NCBI GenBank assembly: GCA_002718015.1
Contig: PBCW01000069.1
Location: 35,608-41,838 of the forward strand
DNA: 6,231 nucleotides
Reading direction: 5' to 3'
DNA from: Rhodospirillaceae bacterium
GTDB taxonomy: Bacteria > Pseudomonadota > Alphaproteobacteria > UBA8366
The translations under genes were made by a program, and so were the position numbers. The stretch's first letter is position 1; each line of letters starts with the position of its first letter. The notes under the pieces were generated by a model. The model ran no database searches. It was given only the letters and a program-made list of their open reading frames with translations, and was not told the origin of the DNA. Below, in pieces: positions 1 to 5,647 of the stretch.

Positions 1-503
1 GCTGATGCCATAGGAAGATGATATTCCAAGGGCAAAAGTCTTTCAGCGCCGGTAATTGCTATCGGAAGGCGTCCCTCTGATGTTCTGAAAGTTGCTCCCA
101 TCTTGGATAGCGGGACGGTGATCCTATCCATAGGCCGTTTGCAAAGTGATTTATCGCCCGTGAGAAAAGTCGTGAAATTATAGCCTGCAAGGACACCTAA
201 TAATAGACGTGCAGCGGTTCCTGAATTGCCCATATTGAGCACCTTATTGGAAGGGCTCAAACCGCCGATACCGCAGCCAGAAACCATCCATTGGCCACCA
301 CTTTGTGGCTCAACGTGGCAGCCTAAGTCTGCAATCGCACATGCGGTGCGCTTTACATCGTCTCCCTCAAGAAGGCTATAGATCTCGCTTTTGCCTGCAG
401 CAAGCGCGCTAAACAGAACAGCACGATGAGATATTGATTTGTCTCCAGGCATTATGGAGATGCCGCTAAGAGTGTCTACTGGTTTAGAAATCAGAGAATT
501 CAT
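1..503 (-). CDS. aroA: 3-phosphoshikimate 1-carboxyvinyltransferase (EPSP synthase), N-terminal part
   Basis: This cytoplasmic enzyme joins phosphoenolpyruvate to shikimate-3-phosphate in the sixth step of the shikimate pathway to aromatic amino acids. Reading leftward from the ATG at 503, 167 codons are visible and the frame runs off the left edge without a stop; the full protein is normally about 430-450 residues. Visible family motifs are PGDKSISHR near residues 19-27 (PEP and phosphate-binding lysine and arginine), GNSGTAAR near residue 100, the LTGDKSL..RPMDR segment, and YHLPMASA at the edge, which normally continues into QVKS. The residue after Asn-Ser is Gly, not the Ala found in the glyphosate-tolerant CP4 enzyme. 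The frame is closed upstream by a TAG at 555-557 and offers no other usual start codon. There is no clear Shine-Dalgarno before the ATG. It is divergent from the zinc-ribbon gene. Confidence 0.97.
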   Translation of the reverse strand, partial: MNSLISKPVDTLSGISIMPGDKSISHRAVLFSALAAGKSEIYSLLEGDDVKRTACAIADLGCHVEPQSGGQWMVSGCGIGGLSPSNKVLNMGNSGTAARLLLGVLAGYNFTTFLTGDKSLCKRPMDRITVPLSKMGATFRTSEGRLPIAITGAERLLPLEYHLPMAS

Positions 504-512
504 GGTTGGTAT

Positions 513-518
513 GTTATA
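513..518 (-). promoter_or_regulatory. possible -10 box for aroA
   Basis: Read on the minus strand this is TATAAC, five of six matches to the sigma-70 -10 consensus, lying only ten bases before the aroA ATG. No convincing -35 hexamer sits 16-19 bases further upstream. If used, the transcript would be nearly leaderless, which would fit the absence of a Shine-Dalgarno sequence. It could equally be chance in AT-rich intergenic DNA. Confidence 0.25.
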
Positions 519-670
519 GTTTAAGAAAGATAAAAAGCTTCTTGAATTCAGTCTCTAGCATGGAATAGGCTAACCTCGATAGTTTTTGGGGAATTTTATC
601 TGTGAAATTTGCCCTTGCCCCCAAGCTCTGATCATGGCAAGTGGCCCCTACTTTTTTTTATAAGAAGAAT

Positions 671-674
671 GGAG
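671..674 (+). promoter_or_regulatory. Shine-Dalgarno that sets the GTG start of the FYDLN-acid gene
   Basis: GGAG lies six bases before the GTG at 681 and supports that start over the in-frame ATG codons at 609 and 669. The protein from GTG begins M-A-K-P-E, the usual N-terminus of the family as I recall it. Confidence 0.75.
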
Positions 675-680
675 CGTGAC

Positions 681-1007
681 GTGGCGAAACCTGAATGGGG
701 AATTAAACGCTTTTGTCCCAGCTGCGGGGCAGCATTTTATGATCTGAATAATGTACCGATCACTTGTCCAAAATGTGGGTCGAGTTTTGAGCCTGAACAA
801 TTGACGCGCCTCAAGCGATCAAAGTCGGCACCTACAGATTCCAAGCCTAATTTGGATGACAAAAAGAAGGACACTGATAGCGCAGAATTAGAGGATGACG
901 ACACCAATGATGACTCCGTGTTAGAAGATGCCAGCGATCTTGGCGGCGGCGACGAGCTAGTGGGCGTGGTCGATACCGCTGGGGACGACAAGAAAGATGA
1001 CACGTAA
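681..1007 (+). CDS. FYDLN-acid domain zinc-ribbon protein (TIGR02300 family)
   Basis: A small conserved alphaproteobacterial protein of unknown biochemical role, 108 residues from the GTG at 681. The N-terminal third is a zinc ribbon: CPSC at residues 12-15 and CPKC at 29-32, four cysteines suited to one zinc ion. The name-giving FYDLN sits between the two pairs at residues 19-23. Residues about 57-108 form a highly acidic, low-complexity tail rich in Asp, Glu and Lys, probably disordered. This ribbon-plus-acidic-tail layout is the diagnostic form of the family. An in-frame ATG at 669 would add four residues (M-E-R-D) and one at 609 would add 24; neither is favoured. No signal peptide or membrane segment is present. 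The gene is divergent from aroA and is followed 82 bases later by tRNA-Ala, a neighbourhood I recall from other alphaproteobacteria. A nucleic-acid or regulatory role is plausible from the fold but not shown. Confidence 0.94.
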   Translation: MAKPEWGIKRFCPSCGAAFYDLNNVPITCPKCGSSFEPEQLTRLKRSKSAPTDSKPNLDDKKKDTDSAELEDDDTNDDSVLEDASDLGGGDELVGVVDTAGDDKKDDT

Positions 1008-1089
1008 GGCATAACTTTTCTTTGCTTTTGATGCTCATCTTCTTGTAAGACTTCATCGTCAAGGCAACTGAGGAAGTTGTGGTGAAAAT
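1008..1089 (+). other. spacer between zinc-ribbon gene and tRNA; nothing clear
   Basis: Eighty-two bases with T-rich stretches but no stable hairpin, so no intrinsic terminator separates the protein gene from the tRNA. I see no good sigma-70 promoter for the tRNA. Co-transcription with the upstream gene and later processing is possible. Confidence 0.3.
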
Positions 1090-1165
<76 letters not shown>

Positions 1166-1190
1166 TTCTTTCCCTCCAAGGGAAATACCG

Positions 1191-1221
1191 AACCCGTCGC
1201 CGAACCGACGGGTTTTTGTTT
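1191..1221 (+). terminator. intrinsic terminator after tRNA-Ala
   Basis: A perfect nine-base-pair stem (AACCCGTCG at 1191-1199 with CGACGGGTT at 1206-1214) closes a six-base loop and runs into the T-rich tract TTTTTGTTT at 1213-1221. This is a textbook rho-independent terminator placed to end the tRNA transcript. Confidence 0.92.
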
Positions 1222-1222
1222 G

Positions 1223-1240
1223 CCCGCGCGACGGCGCGGG
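1223..1240. repeat. GC-only hairpin just past the terminator
   Basis: CCCGCGC at 1223-1229 pairs with GCGCGGG at 1234-1240 across the four-base loop GACG. No T-tract follows, so it is not an intrinsic terminator. It lies immediately before a T-arm-like sequence. Confidence 0.5.
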
Positions 1241-1257
1241 ACGGTTCGATTCCTCCC
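1238..1257 (+). repeat. tRNA T-arm-like copy (12-base direct repeat of the tRNA-Ala T arm)
   Basis: CGGTTCGATTCC at 1242-1253 is an exact direct repeat of the T-arm bases 1140-1151 inside tRNA-Ala, 102 bases downstream. Here it can fold as GGGA(C)GG, loop TTCGATT, CCTCCC, a T-arm-like hairpin with one bulged C. There is no acceptor stem or anticodon arm around it, so it is not an intact tRNA. It may be a tRNA remnant, a decayed attachment-site half, or chance. Confidence 0.45.
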
Positions 1258-1278
1258 GACAGACGGCCAACGTCAGGC

Positions 1279-1341
1279 CGATAATTATTTCAAACTTGTC
1301 CCGAAAACCGCGATCCAGAACGAATCTCGTCATAATTATCG
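1279..1341. repeat. inverted pair CGATAATTAT / ATAATTATCG
   Basis: Ten-base arms at 1279-1288 and 1332-1341 are exact reverse complements. Each contains the eight-base palindrome ATAATTAT, so the octamer is also repeated directly. The octamers are about 51 bases apart, close to five helical turns. They stand out as AT-rich islands in GC-rich DNA and lie 150-220 bases upstream of the oxidoreductase start. A regulator-binding pair is possible but unproven. Confidence 0.5.
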
Positions 1342-1371
1342 CCATCCTGCAGGATCGCTCCGGGGCCGTGC

Positions 1372-1401
1372 TTGACCCTGTCTGAACAGCACTCCTATCG
1401 T
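1372..1401 (+). promoter_or_regulatory. candidate sigma-70 promoter for the LLM oxidoreductase
   Basis: TTGACC at 1372-1377 (five of six to the -35 consensus) is followed after 18 bases by TATCGT at 1396-1401 (four of six to the -10 consensus). Transcription would begin near 1408 and leave a leader of about 90 bases before the gene. This is the best match seen in the interval. Confidence 0.4.
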
Positions 1402-1486
1402 CGACATCAATGGGGCGGCAGAGGCCGCCGATACGGGCCTGATGACAGGGCCGGCGATGGGGTCGCGGTCACGCGGCGGCCCGTTT

Positions 1487-1493
1487 GGGAGGA
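1487..1493 (+). promoter_or_regulatory. strong Shine-Dalgarno fixing the LLM start at 1499
   Basis: GGGAGGA lies five bases before the ATG at 1499. This favours that start over the in-frame ATG at 1442, which has no such site and would add 19 residues unlike the family. Confidence 0.85.
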
Positions 1494-1498
1494 CTTCA

Positions 1499-2464
1499 AT
1501 GACCAACAAAATGGAATTCGGCATCCGCCTGACCGTGCAAGGCGAGATGGGGGCGACGTCTTCGGGATTTGAATACGCCCTGGAAATGGCCCGGGTGGCC
1601 GAGGACTTGGGATTCTCGTCCGTCTGGATCCCGGACCATGTCGAGAACGCGCACCTCGACCGGTCGAAGCCGATCCTGGAATACTGGACGACCATGACCG
1701 CCATCGGCGCCAAGACCAACCGCGTGCGCCTGGGCGGCCATTCCATCAACAACACGTTCCGCCATCCCGGCCTGACGACCAAGATCGCCTGCACCATGGA
1801 CCATATCACCGGCGGCCGGGTGATCCTGGCGCCCGGATCGGGCTGGTTCGCGGCCGAGGCCAAGGCCTACGATTTCAAGGAATGGTCCGACGACGGGCTG
1901 GAGCGCATCGCAAGGCTGGACGAAGGGTTGGACATCTACCGCGGCCTGATCGAATGCGAGGACGAAAACGGCTTTTCCTATGACGGCCGGTTCTATCAGC
2001 TGAAGGACGCCTTCTGTTATCCCAAGCCGGAACAGAAACCGTATCCGCCGATCTGGATCGCCGGGGATTCGCCGCCGACCCAGGAGCTGATGAAAAAACA
2101 CGGCGACGTCTGGTTCATGTATTCCAAGCCGCCGGCCCAGGTAAAAACCCTGGTCGAGGGCATGAAGGCCGAGATGGACCGGCCGTTCGAGGTTGCGATT
2201 TCGACCGTCGGCCTGGCCGACAAAGGGCCCGAGGAAACCCGCAAATGGGCCGAGATGTACGCCGAGGAACGCAAACACCGATTCCCCATCCCGCCGACCG
2301 TCGACGACGTCATGCAATCCAATCTGATCGGCGACGTCGCCCAGGTCCGCGACCGCATCGACGAATGGATCGACGCCGGGGTCAATCACATCGTGTTCCA
2401 GCCGATGCCGCCCATGGAAGGCACCCGGTTCTTCGGCGAGAAGATCATCCACCACTACATGTAA
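1499..2464 (+). CDS. LLM-class (luciferase-like) flavin- or F420-dependent oxidoreductase
   Basis: A 321-residue cytoplasmic protein of the bacterial luciferase-like monooxygenase superfamily (PF00296), a TIM barrel that binds FMN or coenzyme F420. The length fits a complete single-domain member. Visible hallmarks are the N-terminal strand EFGIRL (6-11), the SVWIPDHV motif (41-48), the RHPGLTTK....MDHITGGR segment (88-107) that forms part of the cofactor pocket in relatives, GSGW (113-116), PYPPIWIAGDSP (181-192) leading into the phosphate-binding region, and the C-terminal GDVAQVRDRIDEWIDAGV segment (278-295) typical of the family. The start is set by a strong Shine-Dalgarno. It stands alone on the plus strand and converges with the histidine kinase, so its neighbours give no substrate clue. 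Sequence alone does not decide between F420 reductase and FMN monooxygenase, and the substrate is unknown. Confidence 0.93.
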   Translation: MTNKMEFGIRLTVQGEMGATSSGFEYALEMARVAEDLGFSSVWIPDHVENAHLDRSKPILEYWTTMTAIGAKTNRVRLGGHSINNTFRHPGLTTKIACTMDHITGGRVILAPGSGWFAAEAKAYDFKEWSDDGLERIARLDEGLDIYRGLIECEDENGFSYDGRFYQLKDAFCYPKPEQKPYPPIWIAGDSPPTQELMKKHGDVWFMYSKPPAQVKTLVEGMKAEMDRPFEVAISTVGLADKGPEETRKWAEMYAEERKHRFPIPPTVDDVMQSNLIGDVAQVRDRIDEWIDAGVNHIVFQPMPPMEGTRFFGEKIIHHYM

Positions 2465-2497
2465 GGCCGGGCCCGGCCATGCCCGGCGACACCGGGC
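2465..2497. repeat. 14-base perfect palindrome and adjacent hairpin after the LLM gene
   Basis: GGCCGGGCCCGGCC at 2465-2478 is a perfect palindrome starting directly after the stop codon. It is followed by a six-base-pair hairpin (GCCCGG 2481-2486, loop CGACA, CCGGGC 2492-2497). Neither has a T-tract on either strand. The location between convergent genes suggests an mRNA-end or transcription-pausing structure, but it is not a canonical intrinsic terminator. Confidence 0.45.
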
Positions 2498-2517
2498 CTC
2501 GCTCCTGAGCAGCCCTC

Positions 2518-2553
2518 GCGCGGTTTATTGCGCGGCCTATTGTGCGGCTTCGG
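2518..2553. repeat. three 12-base imperfect tandem repeats over the kinase stop codon
   Basis: Units at 2518-2529, 2530-2541 and 2542-2553 read GCGCGGTTTATT, GCGCGGCCTATT and GTGCGGCTTCGG; the first two match at 10 of 12 bases. On the kinase strand units two and one spell Ala-Ala-Gln-stop twice, so the TAG at 2537-2539 is followed in frame by a second TAA at 2525-2527. Confidence 0.6.
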
Positions 2554-5071
2554 TACCGGCGATCACCCTGTCGGGCGGGAACGTCACGGTGACGACCGTG
2601 CCCTCGCCGAGCGCGCTGTCGATGTCCAAGGTGCCGCCGTGCTCTTCGGTCAGGGAATGGACCAGCGACAGGCCCAGGCCGAAGCCTTCGTGCGCCCGGG
2701 TGAAGGCGCGATGCGCCTGACCGAAGGGTTTGAGGATCTTGGGGATGTCCTTGGCGTCGATGCCGATGCCGGTATCCGATATGCGGAACCGGTGCCCGCC
2801 GGCGTCGTCCATCGAGACCTCGACCCGCACGCGCCCTCCCTGCTCCGTGAATTTCACCGCGTTGGTCACCAGATTCAAAATGATCTGGCGCATCCGCGTC
2901 AGATCGGCGCGGATCAGCGGCAGGCCTTCCTGAACATCCGTCGTCAGGTCCAGTTCCTTCGCCTCCGCCCGCTGTTCCACCATGGAGACGCATTCCACCA
3001 CCGATTGCGCCAAATCGACCGGCTCTTCATGCAGGGCCATGGCCCCGGCCTCGATGCGCGAGACGTCCAGGACGTCGTTGATCAAGGACAGCAGGTGGCG
3101 GCCCGAGCGGATGATGTCGTCGGCATATTCCCTGTACCGGTCGGACCCGAGCGGCCCGAAAATCTCGCCGGAGAGAATTTCCGAAAAGCCGATGATGCCG
3201 TTCAGGGGCGTGCGGAATTCGTGGCTGACGTTGGCCAGGAAATCGGTCTTGGCGCGGCTTGCCTGATCGGCCAATTCCTGGGCCCGGCGGCGTTCGGCGA
3301 CCTCCTGGCGAAGTTCCTTGGTGCGCTCATCGACACGGCGTTCCAGGTCCTCCTTGGCCCGCATCAGGTCCCGTTCGACGGTGCGGGTATGAGTAATATC
3401 CGTGCCCGCGCCGCGGTAACCGGAAAACGCGCCGGAGGCTTCCAACATGGGCCGGCCGCTCAGGCGCACGGGAATCTCCTGACCGTCGCGGCCCTTCAGC
3501 GTGTATTCGAAGTTGCGGAACGGCCGATGGGCCTCCAGGTCGGCGCGGTGACGGATCATGCGTTCGCGCTCGGCCTCGTCGGCGGGTTCTCCGGCGACTT
3601 CCCAGCGGGTCTTGCCGATCAAGGCCGACCGGTCCAGCCCGGAAATCTCGAACAGCCGATTGGAGATATAGGTGAACCGGAAATCCTGATCCATTTCCCA
3701 GAACCAGTCGGACGCCGCCTCGGCGATGTCGCGCAGGCGTTCCTCGCTTTCCCGCCAAGAGGTTTCGGCGATCTCGCGCACGCGGATTTCGCTTCTGAGT
3801 TCGCGGGTCCGGTCGGCAACGCGTTTTTCCAACTCGTCGTGCGACCGGCGAAGGACATCCTCCGCCTCTTTCTGTTTCGATATATCGGTGACCGCCGTGC
3901 CCAGGGCCGTCACCTTTCCGGTGCCGTCCGTGATCGGAAACTTGGCGACCAGAACATGGCGGTGGATGCCGTCGCAAAAAGGGCCGTCGCGTTCCTGCAG
4001 GACCGGCGCCCCTCGGGCCAGGACGGCATTCTCCTGGTCGTCGATGGCCTCGGTGGTGCCCTGCCGCTCGCCATGGACCTCGGCCTCCGTCCGGCCGATC
4101 ACCTCTTCGGGTTTCTTGTTCGCCCATTCGCAGAACTTGCGGTTGACCCGCAGATAGCGTTTGTCCAACCCCTTGATGTTCAGGGACGACGGAACGTTGT
4201 CGATCAAGGCGGCCGACATTGCTTCGCTGTCGCGCAGCGCCGCATGCCGGGACAGGAACATGGCCAACAGCACGGCGACGATGACCGCCGCCGGCAGGCC
4301 AAGCGCCAGGACCACCACATGGGCGACGCCGACTTGTGCCACCAGTGTCGTCCGCGATGGCCAAAGGGTGACCGTCCAGGTTCGCCCGAGGATCAGGAAA
4401 TCGGTCGGAGCGGCGAACCCGTCGACGGCGGCCGGGCGGCCCGTCGCGTGAACCAGACGCGAATCATGAAGGACTTCGATCCGGTAGCGCCGGGGGATCA
4501 TCTCGCCCAATGCGCGGTCGATGATCGGCGCCGTGGCAAAGGCGACATTGATATAGCCGACCCGCCGGCCGTCCTGATCCAACGGATAGAGACTGATGAA
4601 GCCCGTGCCGCCTTCCGGCAAATCGAAAGGCGGACTGGAAGCCGCAGCCCCATGTTCCGCAACATGGTCATAGGTCGCCAGGGCGCCGGGATTGTCGCGC
4701 AGGCTGCGCCCGACCATGCGCTCGTTGCCGAGGGCCGGTTCCACCCAAGTGACGTATCCGGCGGCATCGAGCCATGAAATGGCACGGATGCCCGGGAAAT
4801 TGCCCATCAGCGAGGCCGCATGATGGCGGAAATGCAGTTCCGTGGAGATATCGCCGTCGCGCCATAGCTGTTGCAGGTGCCTTCCGGCGCCAAGACGCGA
4901 GCCGATCAGCAATTCGATCTGATAAGCCGCATGTTCCGATGCCTGCGCCGTCGTGACCTGGACGAGAGCTTGTTGCCGCTCGCGTACGTTGTAGGAGGCG
5001 AAAACGACGATCGCCGCCAACATCACCCCGATCATCAGGGCAATCAAAAGATGGCGCGTCCGCCCCGTCAT
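2537..5071 (-). CDS. membrane-bound PAS-PAS sensor histidine kinase (orphan)
   Basis: An 844-residue two-component sensor kinase. TM1 is at about residues 8-26 and TM2 at about 248-273, enclosing a periplasmic domain of about 220 residues that resembles CHASE/Cache-type sensors (PGIRAISW near 93-100, GFISLYPL near 157-164). Two cytoplasmic PAS domains follow (about 284-398 and 446-560), each trailed by a similar helical linker (LEKRVADRTREL, LERRVDERTKEL). The HisKA H-box has the phosphoacceptor His617 in SHEFRTPLNG. The ATPase domain has N-box Asn733 and Asn737, G1 DTGIGID (766-772), F-box PFGQA (782-786) and G2 GFGLGLSL (796-803). All key catalytic residues are present. There is no receiver domain and no response regulator in the window. 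The ATG at 5071 is the only usual start before an upstream TAA (5090-5092). It has no Shine-Dalgarno and overlaps a leader-ORF stop. The signal sensed is unknown. Confidence 0.95.
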   Translation of the reverse strand: MTGRTRHLLIALMIGVMLAAIVVFASYNVRERQQALVQVTTAQASEHAAYQIELLIGSRLGAGRHLQQLWRDGDISTELHFRHHAASLMGNFPGIRAISWLDAAGYVTWVEPALGNERMVGRSLRDNPGALATYDHVAEHGAAASSPPFDLPEGGTGFISLYPLDQDGRRVGYINVAFATAPIIDRALGEMIPRRYRIEVLHDSRLVHATGRPAAVDGFAAPTDFLILGRTWTVTLWPSRTTLVAQVGVAHVVVLALGLPAAVIVAVLLAMFLSRHAALRDSEAMSAALIDNVPSSLNIKGLDKRYLRVNRKFCEWANKKPEEVIGRTEAEVHGERQGTTEAIDDQENAVLARGAPVLQERDGPFCDGIHRHVLVAKFPITDGTGKVTALGTAVTDISKQKEAEDVLRRSHDELEKRVADRTRELRSEIRVREIAETSWRESEERLRDIAEAASDWFWEMDQDFRFTYISNRLFEISGLDRSALIGKTRWEVAGEPADEAERERMIRHRADLEAHRPFRNFEYTLKGRDGQEIPVRLSGRPMLEASGAFSGYRGAGTDITHTRTVERDLMRAKEDLERRVDERTKELRQEVAERRRAQELADQASRAKTDFLANVSHEFRTPLNGIIGFSEILSGEIFGPLGSDRYREYADDIIRSGRHLLSLINDVLDVSRIEAGAMALHEEPVDLAQSVVECVSMVEQRAEAKELDLTTDVQEGLPLIRADLTRMRQIILNLVTNAVKFTEQGGRVRVEVSMDDAGGHRFRISDTGIGIDAKDIPKILKPFGQAHRAFTRAHEGFGLGLSLVHSLTEEHGGTLDIDSALGEGTVVTVTFPPDRVIAGTEAAQ

Positions 5072-5118
5072 CGGGCCGAAGCCATGCGTTTACCGCGCTG
5101 TCCGGGTTCCAACGTCAT
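5068..5118 (-). CDS. possible 16-codon leader ORF coupled to the histidine kinase
   Basis: Read on the minus strand from the ATG at 5118, this short frame encodes MTLEPGQRGKRMASAR and stops at TGA 5068-5070. It has a good Shine-Dalgarno (GAGG, five bases before the ATG), while the kinase start has none. The stop overlaps the kinase start as ATGA, the classic arrangement for translational coupling. The frame differs from that of the kinase. Alternatively this is the true kinase N-terminus split by a one-base indel; a basic stretch before TM1 would suit that reading. No homology can be claimed for so short a peptide. Confidence 0.45.
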   Translation of the reverse strand: MTLEPGQRGKRMASAR

Positions 5119-5119
5119 G

Positions 5120-5127
5120 CTCCCCTC
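5120..5127 (-). promoter_or_regulatory. Shine-Dalgarno of the leader ORF upstream of the kinase
   Basis: Minus-strand GAGGGGAG just before the ATG at 5118. It is the only purine-rich ribosome-binding site near the kinase start, so it probably drives initiation for the leader and, by coupling, the kinase. Confidence 0.6.
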
Positions 5128-5144
5128 ACCAAGCCTTTTCCCCG

Positions 5145-5150
5145 ATTGTA
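5145..5150 (-). promoter_or_regulatory. possible -10 box for the kinase transcript
   Basis: Minus-strand TACAAT matches the -10 consensus at five of six bases and lies 26 bases before the leader ATG. It sits inside the eight-base palindrome TTGTACAA (5146-5153 on the plus strand). No good -35 hexamer is seen at the right distance, so the kinase may instead be read through from the upstream transporter operon. Confidence 0.3.
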
Positions 5151-5197
5151 CAACCCACCGCGCAATTTTCATCGCTTACTTTGGTCTTGGTTGCAGT

Positions 5198-5641
5198 TCA
5201 GGCAGCACGCCCCGGCGGACAATCGGCCGCGAATTGCCGTAATTCCGCGATCAATCCCGTGAAAAGGTCCTTCGCCGCTGCATAATCGGCGCCCTTTTGA
5301 AGGCGGGCTTCGTCCATGTAGATGCGGCGGCTGATCTCGACCTGCAGACCGTGGCGGCCGACCGCCGGATCGCCGGAAAGACGCACGATCTCGACCCCTT
5401 TGGACCAAAAATCGACCCGAACATCGTATCCCCGGCCCGCGAGGTAGGCGCGCACGACCTCGGTCAATTCAGGGCAGCAGGACGTACCGTCACACGAACC
5501 GAGGATGCAATCGGGGCGCAGGGTACCCGTCGGGATAGACGCTGCCGCTATGGGGGAATCGAAAACCAGTGGAACCGCCGGCGCCTTGGGGGCCCGCAGG
5601 CGCAAGACCCCCGGAACCTCCAGGTCCGCAAGGTCCTCCAT
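5198..5641 (-). CDS. N-formylglutamate amidohydrolase-like protein, internally shortened
   Basis: Intact relatives are about 260-290 residues and hydrolyse N-formylglutamate or similar N-acyl amino acids with a metal-dependent fold. This frame has 147 residues. The N-terminus (VPLVFDSP, residues 23-30) matches the family opening that normally continues HSG..YP. The C-terminal half also matches: RPDCILG..DGTSC (42-55), GY.V (71-74), KGVEIV (81-86), GRHGLQVEISRRIYMDE (95-111). The middle, including HSG, the Arg/Asp/Asn-rich segment and the catalytic HSMP histidine, is missing, with an apparent in-frame junction near residues 30-36. An active enzyme is therefore unlikely; it is probably a decayed gene, though the frame stays open. 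The ATG is six bases after the ABC ATPase stop, so the two are likely co-transcribed and perhaps coupled. Family motifs are recalled from memory, so the deletion size (about 120-140 residues) is approximate. Confidence 0.8.
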   Translation of the reverse strand: MEDLADLEVPGVLRLRAPKAPAVPLVFDSPIAAASIPTGTLRPDCILGSCDGTSCCPELTEVVRAYLAGRGYDVRVDFWSKGVEIVRLSGDPAVGRHGLQVEISRRIYMDEARLQKGADYAAAKDLFTGLIAELRQFAADCPPGRAA

Positions 5642-5647
5642 GACGGC

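Larger units (their letters stand above)
1166..1498. other. gene-free stretch between tRNA-Ala and the LLM oxidoreductase
   Basis: This interval of about 330 bases holds the tRNA terminator, a GC-only hairpin, a T-arm-like copy, a pair of AT-rich palindromes and a candidate promoter. No protein gene is convincing here. The oxidoreductase frame is open upstream to 1376 but lacks a ribosome binding site before its only upstream ATG (1442). The opposite-strand frame over 1336-1863 mostly shadows the oxidoreductase gene. Confidence 0.6.

Noticed and set aside
614..659. CTTGCC/GGCAAG stem followed by a T8 run upstream of the zinc-ribbon gene
   Set aside because: The stem is only six base pairs with a 16-base loop, and the T-run starts ten bases beyond it, so it does not form an intrinsic terminator.
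609..680. Upstream extension of the zinc-ribbon protein from the ATG at 609
   Set aside because: No Shine-Dalgarno precedes it, and the added residues do not resemble the family. The GTG at 681 has GGAG at good spacing and gives the usual N-terminus.
1496..2455. Long minus-strand open frame opposite the LLM oxidoreductase
   Set aside because: The plus-strand frame has family motifs and a strong Shine-Dalgarno. The reverse frame is His/Gly/Asp-rich shadow sequence.
2528..4777. Very long plus-strand open frame (749 codons)
   Set aside because: It is the antisense shadow of the histidine kinase in GC-rich DNA. The minus-strand frame shows clear TM, PAS, HisKA and ATPase motifs, whereas this one shows none.
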